A stretch of 64,000 nucleotides of DNA from Bacillus alkalicellulosilyticus (GCF_002019795.1 NZ_KV917381.1:1299210-1363209); one strand, 5' to 3'. Shown: positions 45,579 through 54,880, numbered from the stretch's first letter. The notes: generated by a model not told the origin, from the sequence alone. Numbers and translations are program-made.

Positions 45579-45644
45579 CAAACATATACAAGATTTTGAG
45601 TGTAATAGATTAATTTCATACTACATATAGTAATGTAACCGAAA

Positions 45645-45929
45645 ATTTACGGTGCTTTTTTGCTTAAAAAGGGAATCTGGTGAGAATCCAGAGCTGTACC
45701 CGCAACTGTAAGTGTGACGAAATATGTAAACCACTGTCTTATTAAAAGACGGGAAGGACATAGAGTAGAGTGAAGCACGAGTCAGGAGACCTGCCGTATA
45801 TTTAGAATGTTATCTTCTTCGGGAGTTGGGAAGATGCAACGTGGTAGAGTGGATGACTGTGTAGTCATGTTTCCATTCATTTATCATTGTTTGCACCCAA
45901 CCATCCGGCTAGGATGGTTTTTTTGGTGC
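45645..45929 (+). promoter_or_regulatory. Cobalamin riboswitch with terminator, upstream of ribonucleotide reductase
   Basis: The region has the aptamer features GGTGCTTTTTTGC, GGGAATCTGGTGAGAATCCA, GCTGTACCCGCAACTGTAAG, CCACTG...GGGAAGG and the B12 box AGTCAGGAGACCTGCC (45780-45795). The expression platform ends in a hairpin, AACCATCC (45899-45906) with GGATGGTT (45912-45919), flanked by GCACC/GGTGC and seven T. Adenosylcobalamin is expected to favour termination and so shut off nrdE-nrdF. Confidence 0.93.
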
Positions 45930-45972
45930 CATCCTTATGTGTAGCGCGGAATAAATATAAGGGGGAAACATA

Positions 45973-48261
45973 ATGAGTCAACAAGTACAAGAACATGTAC
46001 AAGCCGTAATAGAAACGATAAAAAAAGCAGCAACAACTTATCCAACCGATGTAACAAATTTACTAGAGAAACTAGCTAATTTAAATGTATCTGAAATAGA
46101 AGCGAATCAGCAGGCTCTTTTTTATTCTCTACATAACATAGCAATGGACCAACCTAACTGGACATTTGTTGCTGCTCAGTTGTATTTAAATGAATTGTAT
46201 CAAAAGGCCGCAACAAACCGTGGCTATGATAGCGGATTAAAATATGGTGATTTTTACTCGCTGCTTTCCGTTCTATCGGAAATGGGTATTTATAATAAAG
46301 GATTAATAGAGTGTTATTCCAAAGAAGACATTGACGATCTAGGTAAAGAAATCGCTCCAGAACGTGATGAGCTTTTCACTTATATTGGTTTGTTTTTACT
46401 GGCTGATCGTTATCTTGCAAAAGATTACGAGAAGAACATTTATGAGCTTCCTCAGGAACGCTTCATGGTGATTGCGATGACTTTAATGCAAAAAGAAAAA
46501 AAGGAAAAACGTCTAGAGTTGGTAAAAAAAGCATACTGGGCTTTAAGTAATCTATATATGACGGTAGCTACGCCTACGCTTTCTAATGCAGGAAAAAGCT
46601 ATGGTCAGCTTTCATCTTGTTTTATAGATACTGTAGATGATTCGCTAGATAGTATTTATTTAAATAATTGGGATATTGCAAGATTAAGTAAAGATGGCGG
46701 CGGAATTGGTATTTACTACGGAAAAGTTCGGGCCCTTGGATCTGATATTAAAAAGTTCAAAGGAAATTCATCCGGGATTGTTCCATGGATTCGGTTATTA
46801 AATGACACAGCTGTTAGTGTTGATCAACTTGGACAACGTCAAGGTGCCGTTGCTGTTTACTTGGATATTTTCCATAAAGATGTGATGAATGGATTTCTTG
46901 ACTTAAAGACCAATAATGGAGATGAACGTAGAAAGGCTCATGATATTTTTACGGGGGTTACAATTCCAGACTTATTTATGCAAAAGCTTGAGGAAGTCGA
47001 TGAGAGCGGTAGAAGTATCGGAGAATGGCATACATTTTGTCCGCACCAAGTGAAACAAATCATGGGTTGGAAAGACGAGAATGGAAACTTATTAGGTCTT
47101 GAAGATTATTATGACGAGACGGATAGAAAGTGGTTTACAGAAAAATATGAAGAGGCGGTAAACCATCCATTATTGCCTCGGAAATCCTACCGGGCGATGG
47201 ATATTATGGCACGAATTATGGTGGCACAGCTAGAAACAGGAACTCCGTATATGTTTTACCGTGATGAGGTAAATCGTCAAAACCCTAATAAGCATGTAGT
47301 TGGGGTAGGGCGCACATCGATTTATTGTAGTAATTTATGTACAGAGATTGCTCAAAACATGTCTGCTACGACCATTACAAAAGAGTATGAAGATGAGGAT
47401 GGGAACATTGTCATTGTTCGTAAGCCTGGCGATTTTGTTGTCTGCAACTTGTCATCAATTCATCTACCTAATGCTGTAAAAGCTAATGTGTTAGAAGATG
47501 TAATTCCTATACAAATGAGAATGCTTGATAATGTAATAGATTTAAATACAATTTCTGTCGGTCAAGCCCAAAAAACAAATCAAAAATACCGTGCAGTGGG
47601 ACTAGGAACATTTGGGTGGCATCATCTACTCGCAGTGAAAGGAATCTACTGGGAGACTGACGAAGCAGTTTCTTATGCGGATGAATTATACGAAGAAATT
47701 GCATATCATACCATCCGGTCATCAATGGAATTAGCCAAAGAAAAAGGAGCATACAAACAATGTAAGGGCTCTGAGTGGGAAACGGGAGCTTACTTTAAAC
47801 GAAAAGGCTACACTTCAAGACGTTGGTCTGAACTTCAGCAAGAAGTAACGAAACATGGAGTTCGCAATGGTTGGATGATGGCGGTTGCCCCTAATTCATC
47901 TACAGCTAAAATTGGTGGCTCAACTGATGGAATTGACCCCATTTATGCAATTGAATATGCAGAAGAAAAGAAAAATTTTAAATTTAAAGTAACAGCACCA
48001 GACATTACTCATCATACGTATCCATTTTATCGCCGTGTACGCCATGAGTTAGACCAAGTATGGAGTATTAAACAAAACAGTGCGCGTCAACGCCATGTTG
48101 ACCAAGGGATTAGTTTTAATATATATGTTCGCCATGACATAAAAGCAAAAGAGCTCTTACATTTACATCTCCAAGCTTGGAAGCATGGTTTAAAGACAAC
48201 CTATTATGTAAGAAGTACGTCACAAGCAGAGATCGCTGAGTGTGAAGCTTGTCATGCGTAA
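45973..48261 (+). CDS. nrdE: Class I ribonucleotide reductase, large subunit
   Basis: This 762-residue catalytic subunit reduces ribonucleoside diphosphates to deoxy forms. It contains the redox cysteine region QLSSCFIDTVDDSLDSI, the active site NLCTEI, NSSTAKIGGSTDGIDPIY and the C-terminal swinging pair CEACHA. ATP-cone features at the N-terminus are weak, as in class Ib. It is preceded by GGGGG and lies behind a B12 riboswitch, which implies that the cell also has a B12-dependent class II enzyme. Confidence 0.93.
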   Translation: MSQQVQEHVQAVIETIKKAATTYPTDVTNLLEKLANLNVSEIEANQQALFYSLHNIAMDQPNWTFVAAQLYLNELYQKAATNRGYDSGLKYGDFYSLLSVLSEMGIYNKGLIECYSKEDIDDLGKEIAPERDELFTYIGLFLLADRYLAKDYEKNIYELPQERFMVIAMTLMQKEKKEKRLELVKKAYWALSNLYMTVATPTLSNAGKSYGQLSSCFIDTVDDSLDSIYLNNWDIARLSKDGGGIGIYYGKVRALGSDIKKFKGNSSGIVPWIRLLNDTAVSVDQLGQRQGAVAVYLDIFHKDVMNGFLDLKTNNGDERRKAHDIFTGVTIPDLFMQKLEEVDESGRSIGEWHTFCPHQVKQIMGWKDENGNLLGLEDYYDETDRKWFTEKYEEAVNHPLLPRKSYRAMDIMARIMVAQLETGTPYMFYRDEVNRQNPNKHVVGVGRTSIYCSNLCTEIAQNMSATTITKEYEDEDGNIVIVRKPGDFVVCNLSSIHLPNAVKANVLEDVIPIQMRMLDNVIDLNTISVGQAQKTNQKYRAVGLGTFGWHHLLAVKGIYWETDEAVSYADELYEEIAYHTIRSSMELAKEKGAYKQCKGSEWETGAYFKRKGYTSRRWSELQQEVTKHGVRNGWMMAVAPNSSTAKIGGSTDGIDPIYAIEYAEEKKNFKFKVTAPDITHHTYPFYRRVRHELDQVWSIKQNSARQRHVDQGISFNIYVRHDIKAKELLHLHLQAWKHGLKTTYYVRSTSQAEIAECEACHA

Positions 48262-48282
48262 GGAAAAGAGGAGGAATAAAGG

Positions 48283-49329
48283 ATGAATGTGACAGAACCG
48301 TTAACTAGAATTAATCTACTAAACTCAGATTTTCCCAATAAGTCGACTGGAATCATTAATGGTCAATCATCGGGGTTATTAAACTGGAATGATATTGCTT
48401 ATCCACAAATGTATGATTTATATCAAACCCTGTTATCAAACTTTTGGAAGGCCCAAGAAATTAACATGCAGGATGATATAAAGCAATGGGATTTACTTTC
48501 TCCTAAAGAACAAGACGTGTTTTTGCGGATTAATACACAGCTCGCATCATTAGATAGTTTGCAAACGCCAACGATGACACAAGTTCTCGACTATGTGACT
48601 GATTCAAGCTTTAAAGCTATCTTTGCTGTTGTTGCTCAACAAGAAGCAGTCCATAATGAATCATATTCATATATTTTAAGCTCGCTGGTTCCATTACGAG
48701 AGCAAAATGAACGATTTGACCAGGCCAAAGAAGACCCAATTGTCCAAAAACGTAACCAACTCATCCTTGATGCATATGAACAGTTCCGGCAAAATCCTAC
48801 GCCGCAACATTTATTTCAGTTAGCTGTCAATTCCATTAACTTAGAGGGAATTTACTTTTATGCAGGATTTGCTTTTTTCTATAATCTAGCAAGACAACAA
48901 AAAATGCTGAAAACAAGTACGATGATAAGCTATATTCAACGAGATGAAATGCAGCATGCCTATTTTATCTCCCAATTTTTAAGAATTCTTTTATCTGAAA
49001 ATCCAAAACTACACACAAAGGAAAACGTTGACTATATTTATCAAACCATTGCACAAGCCGTAGAGCTAGAAAAGGAATGGGCTGCGTTTATATTAGATGG
49101 AATCGAAGGAATTGATTTAAATGAATTTGCTGGGTATGTTGAGTATTTAGCGAACAAAAGGTTTCGTCAATTAGGTCTTCCTAATTATTATGAAGATAGA
49201 GACAATCCGATGCCTTGGATCCAAGTTTTTAGTGATGAAATGATTAACGAAACGAAGTCAGATTTCTTTGAACAAAAATCAAGAACCTATACAAAGGTGT
49301 CTCAATCTAATGGGTTTGATGAACTATAA
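48283..49329 (+). CDS. nrdF: Class I ribonucleotide reductase, small (radical) subunit
   Basis: This 348-residue diiron or dimanganese subunit keeps all ligands: E in NFWKAQEIN, E and H in QQEAVHNESYSYIL with the radical Tyr, E in LEGIYFYAGF, and E and H in QRDEMQHAYF. The sequence is distant from B. subtilis NrdF, and the N-terminus (ITEP-type with GIINGQSSGLLNWND) is longer. AGAGGAGG lies upstream. It overlaps the flavodoxin-like gene. Confidence 0.92.
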   Translation: MNVTEPLTRINLLNSDFPNKSTGIINGQSSGLLNWNDIAYPQMYDLYQTLLSNFWKAQEINMQDDIKQWDLLSPKEQDVFLRINTQLASLDSLQTPTMTQVLDYVTDSSFKAIFAVVAQQEAVHNESYSYILSSLVPLREQNERFDQAKEDPIVQKRNQLILDAYEQFRQNPTPQHLFQLAVNSINLEGIYFYAGFAFFYNLARQQKMLKTSTMISYIQRDEMQHAYFISQFLRILLSENPKLHTKENVDYIYQTIAQAVELEKEWAAFILDGIEGIDLNEFAGYVEYLANKRFRQLGLPNYYEDRDNPMPWIQVFSDEMINETKSDFFEQKSRTYTKVSQSNGFDEL

Positions 49330-49774
49330 GATAGCGATAGTGTATACTTCTGTTACTGGAAATACAGAGGAAGTAACTAAGCACCTCTATTCTCTATTTT
49401 TACGGAAAGGGATTACCGTTGATTGCTACACAATATTGAGCTTTCCACTAGAACGGCTTCAGCACTATGATGCACTGGTTATCGGAACGTATACATGGGG
49501 AAACGGGAACATACCTAAGGAGATGCTTCCGCTATATCGAGCAATAGAAACTAATAATAGCAAAGGTTTAGTTACGGGAGTCTATGGAACAGGGGACCGG
49601 TTCTATCCGCATTTTTGTGGGGCGGTTGATGAGTTTCGAGATATGTTGTTTGTTCAGACAACATTGGCAGTCACAATAAGAATAGAACTAGCTCCACAGC
49701 AAAAAGATTTCACACGATTACAGGCGTTTACAGATACGCTACTAAAAAGAGTAATGACACAAAAAACAGCCTAG
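49310..49774 (+). CDS. Flavodoxin-like protein, probable NrdI role
   Basis: This 154-residue flavodoxin-fold protein has the FMN phosphate loop YTSVTGNTEEV and the aromatic loop GTYTWGNGNIP. Flavodoxin or NrdI beside nrdEF serves to activate the metal-radical cofactor. Compared with NrdI it is longer and more flavodoxin-like. The start at ATG 49310 follows AAAGGTG (49293-49299), overlapping nrdF by 20 bases; ATG 49319 is the alternative. Binding to NrdF is inferred from the operon. Confidence 0.8.
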   Translation: MGLMNYKIAIVYTSVTGNTEEVTKHLYSLFLRKGITVDCYTILSFPLERLQHYDALVIGTYTWGNGNIPKEMLPLYRAIETNNSKGLVTGVYGTGDRFYPHFCGAVDEFRDMLFVQTTLAVTIRIELAPQQKDFTRLQAFTDTLLKRVMTQKTA

Positions 49775-49839
49775 TAAAAGGAAGGCACTGAAAAGGTACA
49801 AAATAACTTTTCAGTGCCTTCAACAAAAGGCTGTTTTTT
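49761..49839 (+). terminator. Terminator with a second palindrome in its loop
   Basis: The outer stem AAAAAACAGCC (49761-49771) pairs with GGCTGTTTTTT (49829-49839). Its loop carries a perfect 15-base hairpin, GAAGGCACTGAAAAG (49781-49795) with CTTTTCAGTGCCTTC (49807-49821). The inner element begins like the dispersed repeat at 15385 and 41164 (CACTGAAAA-GTACAAA). Confidence 0.85.
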
Positions 49840-49881
49840 GCTTCATAAGATAATTAGTAGTGATGGTAACCAATCCTAATG

Positions 49882-50247
49882 TTATCGTTCAATATAACGT
49901 TCTTCTTGTATTTTCGTAACCTCTTCTTCAGTTAATTCAAAGTATGTGGCTACCTCTTCAAGTTGTGTATCTGCAGGGAACGCTCTTCTATTTAAAGGCC
50001 CGTATCGTAATTTATTGTAGGTCCCCCAACTAATCAGCATAATGAACATCATTAAGAAGACGAAACCAGTAAAAATAATGATAGAGTTGGAATTCGAAAT
50101 AGCAATTACATAAAATTGATAATTGAACTCAGGCTTTACATAAGTTAGTAGCGTATAAATAAAGAAGAGTAAAAATAGCCAACCAAGTCCTGTACAAATT
50201 GATTCCACTATTTTTCGTACTCTTGTTTTTTTGATTGAAATAATCAT
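49882..50247 (-). CDS. pgaD: PgaD-like poly-N-acetylglucosamine synthesis protein
   Basis: This 121-residue protein has two membrane helices (GWLFLLFFIYTLLTYV and IIIFTGFVFLMMFIMLI) and the motif WGTYNKLRYGPLNRRAFP, which is characteristic of PgaD, the small partner of the synthase PgaC. AAGGAGG precedes ATG 50247 and the gene follows pgaC by 15 bases. It is expected to help PgaC polymerise and export poly-beta-1,6-N-acetylglucosamine. Confidence 0.88.
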   Translation of the reverse strand: MIISIKKTRVRKIVESICTGLGWLFLLFFIYTLLTYVKPEFNYQFYVIAISNSNSIIIFTGFVFLMMFIMLISWGTYNKLRYGPLNRRAFPADTQLEEVATYFELTEEEVTKIQEERYIER

Positions 50248-50262
50248 ACTCTACCAACCTCC

Positions 50263-51504
50263 TTATAAATGCATGCCACGGTCTGGGCTATCCCAAGTTG
50301 CATATTCCTTCTTTGATTTAAACAATATTTTTATTGCTTTAGGTAAAGCAAATATAACTAAGAGTGCATTAATGTGCCAGTAGAATAGTGGATACCAAAT
50401 CGCCCACAGTATATACTTGAAAATATATCTCTCGTATTTCCTCTCAATAAATAACGCAACAGCAAATTGTAATAAACATATAAGAGCCAAGTATAACCCC
50501 ATCCACGTTAATGGCTGAATATAGTGGTCTAAAGTAATATATTGAATGAGTGCTAGAATCGCAAAAGCCAGCCATAGCAATGCCCACACGATACTAAACA
50601 ATTGCTCAAGGTATATGGGGAATAATCTTCTCTGTCTCCAATCAAAAAAGATATCTTTATGACGTAAGATAACCTCTATTCCACCTTGTGTCCAACGCAA
50701 TCTTTGCTTCCATATTCCGCGTAACGTTTCGGGAACGAGCATCCAACAAAACGCTTTAGGTTCATATCGAACATCCCAAAAGCGGCGTTGGAGTTTCCAG
50801 GTGATTCCAATATCATCGGTTATTAGGTCGTTATCCCACATACCGATATCAAGCAATGCTTTTTTTCGAAATACAACAAATACCCCTGAGACCGTCATCA
50901 CCTTGCCAAGAATTCGTTGTGTTCTTTTAATAAGGCCAATGATACTTGTATATTCGACTAGTTGTATCTTGGCTAAGAGGCTTGTCCGATTTCGAATCCG
51001 TGGATTTCCTGTCACTGCCCCTACTCGCTCACTAGTACCAGGATTTATGAAATGGGGTACCATGTGATGTAAAGCGTAATTATCCAAGATAGCGTCACTA
51101 TCAATTGTGGCAATGAGTTCACCTTTAGAGGCTAGAACCCCTTGTTGTAGTGCATTGGCCTTACCTTTATTTTGCATCACATTAATGACACGAAGACGTG
51201 GATAATCCTGCAATATGTCTCTTAATATGTCAATAGTTTTGTCTCTACTGCCATCGTTAATGACGATAATTTCAAAATTAGGATAAGCTAATTTTGAAGT
51301 ATGGCGAATTGTTTCTTCAATCGTATCTTGTTCATTATAAGCGGGTATTAATATTGAAATGAATGGTAGATTTGCATCATCAATATAAGGAAGAGTGTCA
51401 TGCTTTTCTCTACGAATATAGTAGAGTATCCCACCAATAACCCAGGTAATACCCATAATTAATGGGTAATAGAAAAGAAAAAGGGTAAGTGTCGTTATTG
51501 CCAT
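50263..51504 (-). CDS. pgaC: PgaC/IcaA-type poly-N-acetylglucosamine synthase
   Basis: This 413-residue family 2 glycosyltransferase has N-terminal membrane helices, the nucleotide-binding VINDGS, the DxD-like DSDAI, the catalytic TDDIG and the product motif QRLRWTQGG, then C-terminal helices. It fits processive beta-glycan synthases such as PgaC. ATG 51504 was chosen for GAGGCG about 7 bases upstream; ATG 51525 has no site. No pgaA/pgaB-type export or deacetylase genes are nearby in the window. Confidence 0.9.
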   Translation of the reverse strand: MAITTLTLFLFYYPLIMGITWVIGGILYYIRREKHDTLPYIDDANLPFISILIPAYNEQDTIEETIRHTSKLAYPNFEIIVINDGSRDKTIDILRDILQDYPRLRVINVMQNKGKANALQQGVLASKGELIATIDSDAILDNYALHHMVPHFINPGTSERVGAVTGNPRIRNRTSLLAKIQLVEYTSIIGLIKRTQRILGKVMTVSGVFVVFRKKALLDIGMWDNDLITDDIGITWKLQRRFWDVRYEPKAFCWMLVPETLRGIWKQRLRWTQGGIEVILRHKDIFFDWRQRRLFPIYLEQLFSIVWALLWLAFAILALIQYITLDHYIQPLTWMGLYLALICLLQFAVALFIERKYERYIFKYILWAIWYPLFYWHINALLVIFALPKAIKILFKSKKEYATWDSPDRGMHL

Positions 51505-51697
51505 TCTAATCGCCTCTTTTGGCATACTATATTCCTATTAAGATAAAAAAGTATAGGTATTATTACTTAATTTATCACAACTTTTTGTGAAAAGGTAGAG
51601 GTAATTGTCGAATAATTGTAGGATTTTACTGGGAATTTATATGGGTATACTTGGTATGATGAAAATGAAAAATAGTAAACGTAAAGGGGAGAATACT

Positions 51698-52135
51698 ATG
51701 AAAAACCATTTAGTAGAAGCATTGAATCGTCAATTAGCAAGTTGGAATGTGTTGTATACCAAACTTCATAACTATCATTGGAATGTAACGGGTGCAGATT
51801 TTTTTACTCTACATCTGAAATTTGAAGAATATTATACGGAAGTCGCTACGACAATCGACCAAATTGCAGAACGGATACTAACGATTAACGGAAGGCCACT
51901 AGGAACGCTAAAAGATTATTTAGAGGTTTCCGTAGTAACCGAAGCAGTTGGTACAGAACAAGCAAAAGACATGGTAGCTACAATTGCTTCTGATTTTGAA
52001 TTACTGATAGAGGAAGCGAATTTTGTTATTGAGATAGCAGAAAGAGAGAATGACGAGTCAACGGGAGATATGTTTATACAAATTAAAACCACATTAGAAC
52101 AGCACACATGGATGCTTAAAGCTTATTTAGGTTAG
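51698..52135 (+). CDS. dps: Dps/ferritin-like DNA-protecting protein
   Basis: This 145-residue protein forms dodecamers that oxidise and store iron. The ferroxidase residues are H, D and E in HNYHWNVTGADFFTLHLKFEEYY and IDQIAERIL. ATG 51698 follows AAAGGGGAG. A GGGTAT at 51643-51648 with ATTTTA 14 bases earlier weakly resembles a SigB promoter, which controls dps in B. subtilis; no PerR box was seen. Confidence 0.93.
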   Translation: MKNHLVEALNRQLASWNVLYTKLHNYHWNVTGADFFTLHLKFEEYYTEVATTIDQIAERILTINGRPLGTLKDYLEVSVVTEAVGTEQAKDMVATIASDFELLIEEANFVIEIAERENDESTGDMFIQIKTTLEQHTWMLKAYLG

Positions 52136-52146
52136 AATTAGAAGAG

Positions 52147-52181
52147 GGGAGGATAAATGGTTGGGCACCTTTTGTCCTCCC
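52147..52181 (+). terminator. Hairpin after dps
   Basis: GGGAGGATAAATGGT (52147-52161) pairs with ACCTTTTGTCCTCCC (52167-52181) with a wobble and one mismatch. There is no strong T-run. Confidence 0.6.
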
Positions 52182-52246
52182 GCTTTCAATTTCAGGTAAG
52201 AGATTGCTACGTTTCACATTCTACTTATGACCACAATTGACTCAAT

Positions 52247-52579
52247 TTATAATCTTCTAGTTGTATAAGGTCTTTTTAATAATTGCTTTACCACGGTCAT
52301 TCCTTCACTACTTCTTGAATGGACCCAATCATCATATTCTTTTTCTGTGACTCTACCTTCTTCTAGAGCAACTAAAAATAAGTAATGTTCTTGGTCAAAT
52401 GCAAGTTTCTTTAATTCATTATCCTTTTTCACAGAGAGTAAGGGACGCTTCCTTTTACTTTGTGGAACTAATAGTAAGCGAGGTTTTACCTTCTGCTTCC
52501 TTATGGATAGGATATTAAACACACAAAAAAGAACAATACAAGAAGATACAAGTAGTAATAAGATTTGCTCGATTACCAT
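52247..52579 (-). CDS. Hypothetical single-pass membrane protein
   Basis: This 110-residue protein begins with a membrane helix (EQILLLLVSSCIVLFCVFNIL), followed by a basic linker and an alpha-helical tail with FDQEHYLFLVALEEGRVTEKEY. GGTGAGGTGATG precedes ATG 52579. It lies 11 bases after the next gene on the same strand, so the two form a pair. The function is unknown. Confidence 0.7.
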   Translation of the reverse strand: MVIEQILLLLVSSCIVLFCVFNILSIRKQKVKPRLLLVPQSKRKRPLLSVKKDNELKKLAFDQEHYLFLVALEEGRVTEKEYDDWVHSRSSEGMTVVKQLLKRPYTTRRL

Positions 52580-52590
52580 GTATCATCACC

Positions 52591-52830
52591 TCACCTTTGT
52601 CTTCGATAGGCACGTCTTTCCGCATACTCAAGACATAATGTACAAACTAAAATAGAACTACCGTGGTCATTATAATAGGGAACCATGTTTTTTTGTTTTT
52701 TCTTACAAAACGTACATCCCTTTTGTCGGGGTAGACGAACTGGCTTTAATGTGGCAGGCTTCACATAAAATAAAATGATAGCTGTAATGATGGGTAGTAA
52801 GATTAGTAGTATAATTATAAGCTCAGTCAA
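52591..52830 (-). CDS. Hypothetical membrane protein with zinc ribbon
   Basis: This 79-residue protein has one membrane helix (ELIIILLILLPIITAIILFYV) and a zinc-binding C-terminus (CTFCKKK...VCTLCLEY, two C-x2-C pairs). Translation starts at TTG 52830 with AAAGGAGG 7 bases upstream. It is in an operon with the next gene. The function is unknown. Confidence 0.7.
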   Translation of the reverse strand: MTELIIILLILLPIITAIILFYVKPATLKPVRLPRQKGCTFCKKKQKNMVPYYNDHGSSILVCTLCLEYAERRAYRRQR

Positions 52831-52954
52831 TTAAATGCCTCCTTTAGGTATAGTATAATTTTACCATAAATTTCGGTGGTGACTAGACTTCTAGCACTTT
52901 TTTTATGACGTGGTACAATAGAAACAGATTGTAAATTATATAAAGGATTTGAAG

Positions 52955-54859
52955 ATGATGACGATTTTACTTGCTGAAGAATTATATAAATCATATGGAG
53001 AAAAAGTTTTGTTTAATGAGATTTCGTTTTCAATTGCACCAAAACAACGAATTGGTTTAATTGGAACAAACGGGACAGGAAAATCAACCTTATTGAAAGT
53101 AATTGCCGGTATTGAGACAGCAGAGAAGGGCAAAATTAAACACGCCAATCATATGACGATCGAATATCTTCCACAGCAACCACAGCTTGATGAAACATTA
53201 ACAGTTCTCGACCAAATTTATTTTGGTGACTCATTTATGATGAAAGCAATGCGAGAGTATGAAAGAGTACTATCTCAATTAGAACTACAACCTGAAAGTG
53301 CCCAACTCCAAAGTCAGTTACTACAGGCGCAACAGAAAATGGATGAACATGATGCATGGGATGCAATTTCAGTAGCTAAAACCATATTGTCGAGACTAGG
53401 AATTACGGATTATTTCAAAAAAGTAGCTGAGTTGTCAGGTGGACAAAAAAAGCGAGTGGCTATTGCCAAGGCTTTGATACACCCGGCCGACTTATTAATA
53501 TTAGATGAGCCTACAAACCATTTAGACAATATGACGATTGAGTGGTTAGAGATGTATTTAACTCAATACAAAGGCTCACTCATCGTTGTAACACATGATC
53601 GTTATTTTTTAAATCGAGTAACCAACTTAATCTATGAATTAGACCATGGTCAACTTTATATTTATGAGGGGAATTACGAAACATTCTTAGGAAAAAAGGC
53701 TGAGCGTTTAGCGAATGAAGAGCAACAGGAAAGCAAGCGTCAAAACTTATTGCGAAGAGAAATTGCTTGGTTGCAACGTGGTGCAAAAGCAAGAACGACA
53801 AAACAAAAAGCTAGGATTCAGCGTGCGGAAGCATTAAAAGAACAATCTGGTCCTGTTTCAACGGAGCATTTAGATTTTTCGATAGGTTCTGTACGTCTCG
53901 GAAAAAAAGTCATCGAGCTTCAAGAGATTTCAAAAAAATATAATGAAAAGAAAATGTTTGAAGACGTATGTTATTTAATTACTCCGGGCGAGCGCTTAGG
54001 GATTGTTGGACCAAACGGAAGCGGAAAAACAACATTACTTAATATCCTTGCTGGAAGAATACAACCTGATTCGGGGACGGTTGAAATTGGAGAAACAGTA
54101 AAGATTGGCTACTATACACAAGATGACGAAGAAATAAATGGAGAGCTTAGGGTCATTGATTATATTAAAGAAGTAGCTGAAATTGTCTATACGGCAGATG
54201 GTCAAATTATCACAGCAGAACAAATGCTCGAACGATTCTTGTTCCCGAGGCCTATGCAATGGACATATGTCCGTCGACTTTCAGGTGGTGAAAAACGTAG
54301 GTTATACTTACTTCGTGTGCTAATGGGTGAACCCAATGTGTTATTTTTAGATGAGCCTACAAATGACTTAGATACAGAAACGTTAAGTGTGTTAGAAGAT
54401 TATCTGTACCAATTTCCGGGAGTAGTTCTAACGGTGTCCCATGACCGCTATTTTCTAGATAAGGTCGTTGACCACTTATTAGTATTCGAAGGAAATGGTC
54501 TAGTCTCTCGTATTCAAGGCAGCTATTCAGAATTAATGGAAAGAAACCATGAGGTGGCACAGCTAGAAAAGCCAAAGGTGACCATAGTTGAAAATGAATC
54601 ACCAGTTGTTAAGGAAAAGAAAAAACTTTCTTATCGAGAGCAACAAGAGTGGAATGAAATAGAAGATAAAATTACAGCATTAGAAGAACAACAACAAGAA
54701 ATTGGTATTGCAATATCCAAGGCCGGTAGTGATTATGGAGCGATCGCAGAATTAATGGATAAACAAAAGACAATAGAAGTGAAGCTTGAGGAAACGATGG
54801 AGAGATGGACCGAACTCTCCATGCTCATTGAAGAAATTGAATCGAATCAGAAGGGGTAA
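52955..54859 (+). CDS. ABC-F family ATPase (Uup/YfmR-like)
   Basis: This 634-residue soluble protein has two ABC domains: Walker A GTNGTGKSTL (near residue 37) and GPNGSGKTTL (near 350), signatures LSGGQKKRVAIAK and LSGGEKRRLYLLR, and LDEPTNHLD and LDEPTNDLD. An arm with RGAKARTTKQKARIQRAEAL lies between them, and the C-terminal coiled coil (SYREQQEWNEIEDKI... RWTELSMLIEEIE) is that of Uup/YfmR. These factors act on ribosomes; YfmR helps at stalling motifs. ATG 52955 follows AAAGGA. It is not called a drug resistance gene. Confidence 0.92.
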   Translation: MMTILLAEELYKSYGEKVLFNEISFSIAPKQRIGLIGTNGTGKSTLLKVIAGIETAEKGKIKHANHMTIEYLPQQPQLDETLTVLDQIYFGDSFMMKAMREYERVLSQLELQPESAQLQSQLLQAQQKMDEHDAWDAISVAKTILSRLGITDYFKKVAELSGGQKKRVAIAKALIHPADLLILDEPTNHLDNMTIEWLEMYLTQYKGSLIVVTHDRYFLNRVTNLIYELDHGQLYIYEGNYETFLGKKAERLANEEQQESKRQNLLRREIAWLQRGAKARTTKQKARIQRAEALKEQSGPVSTEHLDFSIGSVRLGKKVIELQEISKKYNEKKMFEDVCYLITPGERLGIVGPNGSGKTTLLNILAGRIQPDSGTVEIGETVKIGYYTQDDEEINGELRVIDYIKEVAEIVYTADGQIITAEQMLERFLFPRPMQWTYVRRLSGGEKRRLYLLRVLMGEPNVLFLDEPTNDLDTETLSVLEDYLYQFPGVVLTVSHDRYFLDKVVDHLLVFEGNGLVSRIQGSYSELMERNHEVAQLEKPKVTIVENESPVVKEKKKLSYREQQEWNEIEDKITALEEQQQEIGIAISKAGSDYGAIAELMDKQKTIEVKLEETMERWTELSMLIEEIESNQKG

Positions 54860-54880
54860 CAATAGGTCTGTTATCACTTT

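Noticed and set aside
51540-51697. PerR box upstream of dps
   Set aside because: No TTATAAT-N-ATTATAA-like palindrome; only a weak SigB-like pattern was seen.
52955-54859. Antibiotic-resistance ABC-F
   Set aside because: The C-terminal coiled coil and sequence fit the housekeeping Uup/YfmR group rather than Vga/Msr-type proteins.
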